From B18-G4 sp032250805 (lineage in GTDB: Bacteria > Bacteroidota > Bacteroidia > Bacteroidales > B18-G4), in contig JAVVEM010000010.1 in the NCBI GenBank assembly GCA_032250805.1, forward strand, positions 1-64,000: DNA of 64,000 bases, given 5' to 3'. The notes under the pieces were generated by a model that was not told the origin of the DNA, searched no databases, and saw only the letters and a program-made list of their open reading frames with translations. The translations under genes and the position numbers were made by a program. Shown here one piece after another: positions 61,217-64,000 of this stretch (positions are counted from its first letter, which is position 1; every line of letters starts with the position of its first letter).

Positions 61217-61827
61217 AGTTCTGATAAGTTTGTCTTAATCTTCGAAGCAAGGATATCAATGGCAACAAGGTTTTCGCCACCCTGCGGAACAATAATGTCG
61301 GCATAGCGTTTGGTTGGCTCAATAAACTGAAGGTGCATGGGTTTAACAAAGGTATAATAATGTCTGATCACTTCCTGCACATCCCGTCCACGATCGATGA
61401 TATCGCGGCTCATGATTCGCGAGAGCCTGTCGTCGGGGTCAGCATCAACAAATGCTTTCACATTGAATCTGGATCTTAGCTCAGGATTCGTAAAAACAAG
61501 AATGCCTTCAACAATCGTCACCCTGGTAGGGTTAATCCTGATTGTTTTATCCAGCCTAGCGCATTCAACGTAGGAATAGGTAGGCATATCAATGGCATGG
61601 CCTTCGCGTAAAAGGTCGAGATGGCGTGTAAGCAGGGCCCATTCGATGGAATCGGGATGATCAAAATTGATCATTTTCTTTTCTTCAGGGCACAGGTGTC
61701 CGTTATCCCAGTAATAGGCGTCCTGAACGATCACAGATACACTTCCTTCGGGGAGCAATTCCACGATCCGGTTTACCACCGTTGTTTTTCCTGACCCGGA
61801 GCCTCCGGCTATCCCAATTATGAGCAT
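61213..61827 (-). CDS. udk: Uridine kinase
   Basis: 204 residues from the ATG at 61827; further upstream in-frame codons run through the promoter region and have no homology. The P-loop is GIAGGSGSGKTT. YYWDNGHLCPEEKKMINFDHPDSIEW, the Asp/His nucleoside site and VEGILVFTNPELR follow, and RDIIDRGRDVQEVIRHYYTFVKPMHLQFIEPTKRYADIIVP closes the family pattern. It phosphorylates uridine and cytidine for salvage. A TTTG-N18-TATCTTAG (61871-61842, minus strand) may be its promoter. Confidence 0.94.
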   Translation of the reverse strand: MLIIGIAGGSGSGKTTVVNRIVELLPEGSVSVIVQDAYYWDNGHLCPEEKKMINFDHPDSIEWALLTRHLDLLREGHAIDMPTYSYVECARLDKTIRINPTRVTIVEGILVFTNPELRSRFNVKAFVDADPDDRLSRIMSRDIIDRGRDVQEVIRHYYTFVKPMHLQFIEPTKRYADIIVPQGGENLVAIDILASKIKTNLSEL

Positions 61828-61897
61828 AGTATATTTTTTTGCTAAGATAAAAAAATCGGCAGGCTTACAAAGCGAAATTATTTTTGCAACCCTGCAG

Positions 61898-62323
61898 TTA
61901 AAAGATCGTAATCCCGAGTGCGCCAACCGCCGACAATCCAATACTCCAGATCACGTTCCCGATAAGGGTCCAGATCAATAATCGCTTTGTTGCAGGAATA
62001 ATCGAAATACCTATCGCCATTCCTATCATGGGACCAAATATTCCGGGAAGGAGTAATCCAAGACCTATCACTCCATAGCGGTTCAGGTAGAGGTACATTC
62101 TGGCTTTTGATCTGCCAATATATCTTTCGGATCTTCTATCTTCAACATATCTGCGCACTTTTTTTCCGAGCAGATACACCATCAGGCTACTTGCAGATGA
62201 TCCGAGGATGATGGTGATGGCGATCACCGCCGGGCTGAAGCCATATGCCAGCCCCACGGGAATGGCAAGCCACAGACCGAACGAGCCTACACAAAATAAT
62301 ACTGCCAGATGGAATAATTCCAT
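61898..62323 (-). CDS. Small multidrug-export-like membrane protein
   Basis: A 141-residue protein with four or five hydrophobic segments. ELFHLAVLFCVGSFGLWLAIPVGLAYGFSP, then LNRYGVIGLGLLLPGIFGPMIGMAIGI, resembles the Sm_multidrug_ex (PF06695-like) family, distantly related to the DedA/SNARE-associated fold. Transport of drugs is suggested by the family name only. It lies between the Na+ decarboxylase beta gene and udk, with 59 bp and 70 bp gaps. Confidence 0.7.
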   Translation of the reverse strand: MELFHLAVLFCVGSFGLWLAIPVGLAYGFSPAVIAITIILGSSASSLMVYLLGKKVRRYVEDRRSERYIGRSKARMYLYLNRYGVIGLGLLLPGIFGPMIGMAIGISIIPATKRLLIWTLIGNVIWSIGLSAVGALGITIF

Positions 62324-62382
62324 TTATACTGAATGTTCGAAAACAGAAATATTTTCAGGCCTAAGATAGTAAATTCCGGGGT

Positions 62383-63720
62383 TTACAGTAAAAAACTGAT
62401 CAAAATCCCTGCGGCCACGGCCGAACCAATAACTCCAGCTACGTTGGGGGCCATTGCATGCATCAGCAAGTGGTTGTTGGGATCCGATTTCAGGCCTTCA
62501 TTTTGCACCACACGGGCACTATCGGGTACTGCCGATACACCGGCTGCCCCGATAAGGGGATTGAGCTGGTTTTCTTTCGAAAGGAACAGGTTCATGACCT
62601 TGGCAAAGATAAGACCACCTGCAGTGGCGATCATAAACGATACTGCACCGAGCGTAAAGATCATCAAAGAGTCGGTAGTAAGAAAAACATCAGCCTGGGT
62701 GGATGCACCTACGGTCAATCCCAGCAGGATCACAACGATATCAATCAAAGAGGTGCGGGCCGTTTCGGCAAGACGGCGGGTAACCCCGCTTTCTTTCAGG
62801 ATATTGCCAAAAAACAGCATTCCCAGCAACGGAAGTGCACCAGGCGAAATAAAGCTTGTAAAGATCAGGCCTACAATGGGAAACATGATCTTTTCCAGTC
62901 GGGAAACAGACCTGGGCGGTTTCATTCTGATCTTACGCTCCCGTTTTGACGTGAGCAATCGCATAATAGGCGGCTGAATAATTGGTACCAGGGCCATATA
63001 CGAATAGGCTGCTATTGCAATGGGACCGATAAGATTTGCCGTTTGTATCCCATTAATGATATTCCCATTGGCAAGCTTCGACGAAAGGAAAATTGCCGTT
63101 GGGCCATCGGCACCGCCAATAATACCTATTGAAGCAGCTTCGGGAAGATTAAAACCAATAGCGAGTGCACCGAGCAGGGTAAGAAAAATGCCAACCTGTG
63201 CGGCAGCTCCAAGCAACATCAGCCGGGGATTTGAGATCAGCGAGGAAAAATCCGTCATGGCGCCTATTCCCAAAAATATCAGGGGAGGATAGATCCCTTT
63301 TGTTACACCATAGTAAAGATAATTCAACACACTGCCCTCCTGATAAATGCCGAGTTGAAGATTAATATCGGGCGACTGGAAGAAAGGGATATTTCCGATG
63401 ATGATCCCTGTTCCGATGGGCACCAGCAATAGGGGTTCGTAATCATATTTTATGGCAAGGAAAATAAACAGCAATCCCACCAATATCATGATGATATGGC
63501 CCGGTGTGGCATTTGCAAAGCCGGTATATGCCAGAAATTTATTAAATCCATCAAGGGCTCCGTCCTGAACAAGTCTTACAGCATCTGTTGTGTCGGAACC
63601 CACCTCCACCTGCGCCCCCGACAATGGTGCGCCAAATGCATTCAGACTGTGTAATCCTGCAGTAAGTATTGCCAGAAAGGCTATCACCGCCAATATTGTA
63701 AATGCTCTTCTTTTGCCCAT
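62383..63720 (-). CDS. oadB: Na+-translocating decarboxylase beta subunit
   Basis: A 445-residue membrane protein (OadB/GcdB/MmdB family) that couples decarboxylation of carboxybiotin to Na+ export. About ten hydrophobic segments are seen. The Na+-site motif GGADGPTAIF and PPLIFLGIGAMTDFSSLISNP, GAAAQVGIF and VSAVPDSARVVQ are conserved. An N-terminal extension (about 1-70) precedes the usual start. Which acyl-CoA or oxoacid is decarboxylated is not visible, since the carboxyltransferase lies outside the window; methylmalonyl-CoA is common in this group. Confidence 0.92.
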   Translation of the reverse strand: MGKRRAFTILAVIAFLAILTAGLHSLNAFGAPLSGAQVEVGSDTTDAVRLVQDGALDGFNKFLAYTGFANATPGHIIMILVGLLFIFLAIKYDYEPLLLVPIGTGIIIGNIPFFQSPDINLQLGIYQEGSVLNYLYYGVTKGIYPPLIFLGIGAMTDFSSLISNPRLMLLGAAAQVGIFLTLLGALAIGFNLPEAASIGIIGGADGPTAIFLSSKLANGNIINGIQTANLIGPIAIAAYSYMALVPIIQPPIMRLLTSKRERKIRMKPPRSVSRLEKIMFPIVGLIFTSFISPGALPLLGMLFFGNILKESGVTRRLAETARTSLIDIVVILLGLTVGASTQADVFLTTDSLMIFTLGAVSFMIATAGGLIFAKVMNLFLSKENQLNPLIGAAGVSAVPDSARVVQNEGLKSDPNNHLLMHAMAPNVAGVIGSAVAAGILISFLL

Positions 63721-63723
63721 GTT

Positions 63724-64000
63724 CTATTCAATTTCCAGTAAAACATCACCCTGAAGGATGTTTTGACCCGCGATAACCTTTACCGACCTTACCACACCAT
63801 CTTTTTCTGCGACAAGTTTATTTTCCATTTTCATGGCCTCATAAACAAGCAAGGTCATTCCTTTGCTTACCTCCTCTCCTTCTTTAACATTTACCTGCAT
63901 AATTATTCCCGGTAAAGGAGCTTTGATGGTTTGCACCGAACTTCCTTTTTGTATTAAATGAGCATCTTTAGGCTTCGGTACTTCTTTTCTCACCAGGGTA
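63724..64000 (-). CDS. Biotin carboxyl carrier protein, 5' end outside window
   Basis: A partial frame running off the right edge. The visible 91 or so residues contain a biotinyl domain with the target K in YEAMKMENKL, preceded by KAPLPGIIMQVNVKEGEEV. The frame stays open to base 64000; a GTG at 63993 is in frame but is probably not the true start. It carries biotin between the carboxyltransferase and the beta subunit encoded 3 bp downstream. Confidence 0.88.
   Translation of the reverse strand, partial: TLVRKEVPKPKDAHLIQKGSSVQTIKAPLPGIIMQVNVKEGEEVSKGMTLLVYEAMKMENKLVAEKDGVVRSVKVIAGQNILQGDVLLEIE

Overview
The window comes from a member of the Bacteroidota, probably class Bacteroidia (Bacteroidales/Marinilabiliales-like). 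The evidence is type IX secretion C-terminal sorting domains on two secreted proteins, many -7 boxes of the Bacteroidota form TAnnTTTG, the ileS-dksA-lspA and acpP-fabF-rnc-IPExxxVDY gene orders, an atpDC pair standing alone, an RprXY-like two-component system, an HYC_CC_PP protein beside a TonB receptor, and a Na+-translocating decarboxylase beta subunit. It looks like ordinary chromosome. I see no tRNA, rRNA, CRISPR array, prophage or classical insertion sequence.

Layout. 1-9.5 kb: minus-strand fatty-acid/acyl-CoA oxidation cluster (enoyl-CoA hydratase, 3-hydroxyacyl-CoA dehydrogenase, SCP-x-type thiolase, ElbB, nitronate monooxygenase-like flavoprotein, acyl-CoA dehydrogenase, EtfB, EtfA) followed by a T9SS cargo protein. 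9.6-15.5 kb: plus-strand metal/metalloid block (HYC_CC_PP protein, TonB receptor, HMA protein, two CDF-type proteins, ArsM). 15.5-19.1 kb: tsaB plus a TolC/HlyD pair. 19.3-23.7 kb: secreted M1 peptidase, AlkD-like repair protein, beta-lactamase-fold lipoprotein. 23.7-25.9 kb: RprY/RprX-like regulators. 25.9-26.3 kb: gene-free stretch with a promoter-terminator pair that may encode a small RNA. 26.3-32.1 kb: lipoproteins, a broken nitroreductase, purN, acpP-fabF-rnc, TPR lipoprotein, intact nitroreductase. 32.1-38.6 kb: atpC-atpD, lspA, dksA-like, ileS. 39-50.7 kb: proteins of unknown or peripheral function, including a polysaccharide deacetylase, an M14 peptidase, a phosphoesterase, a catalytic/non-catalytic pair of DUF3857-transglutaminase proteins, a cyclase-fold protein, ThpR and a GNAT. 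50.7-52.2 kb: MltF-like lytic transglycosylase. 52.5-60.1 kb: a TetR-controlled ABC exporter operon resembling E. coli cecR-ybhGFSR, but with its own TolC, a DUF2147 protein, the two ATPase halves as separate genes, and a four-helix-bundle (23S rRNA IVP-type) cassette inserted between ATPase and permease genes. 60.3-64 kb: a degenerate choloylglycine-hydrolase-like protein, udk, a small membrane exporter-like protein, and the start of a Na+-decarboxylase operon running off the right edge.

The most distinctive signals are the IVP cassette bounded by 33-bp imperfect inverted repeats, the orphan promoter/terminator small-RNA candidate at about 25970-26092, a dyad operator over the arsM promoter, several genes whose -7 box lies 4-7 nt from the start codon (probable leaderless transcripts), and a nitroreductase reduced to its two ends by an internal deletion. 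All functions come from reading motifs by eye; no database search was run.
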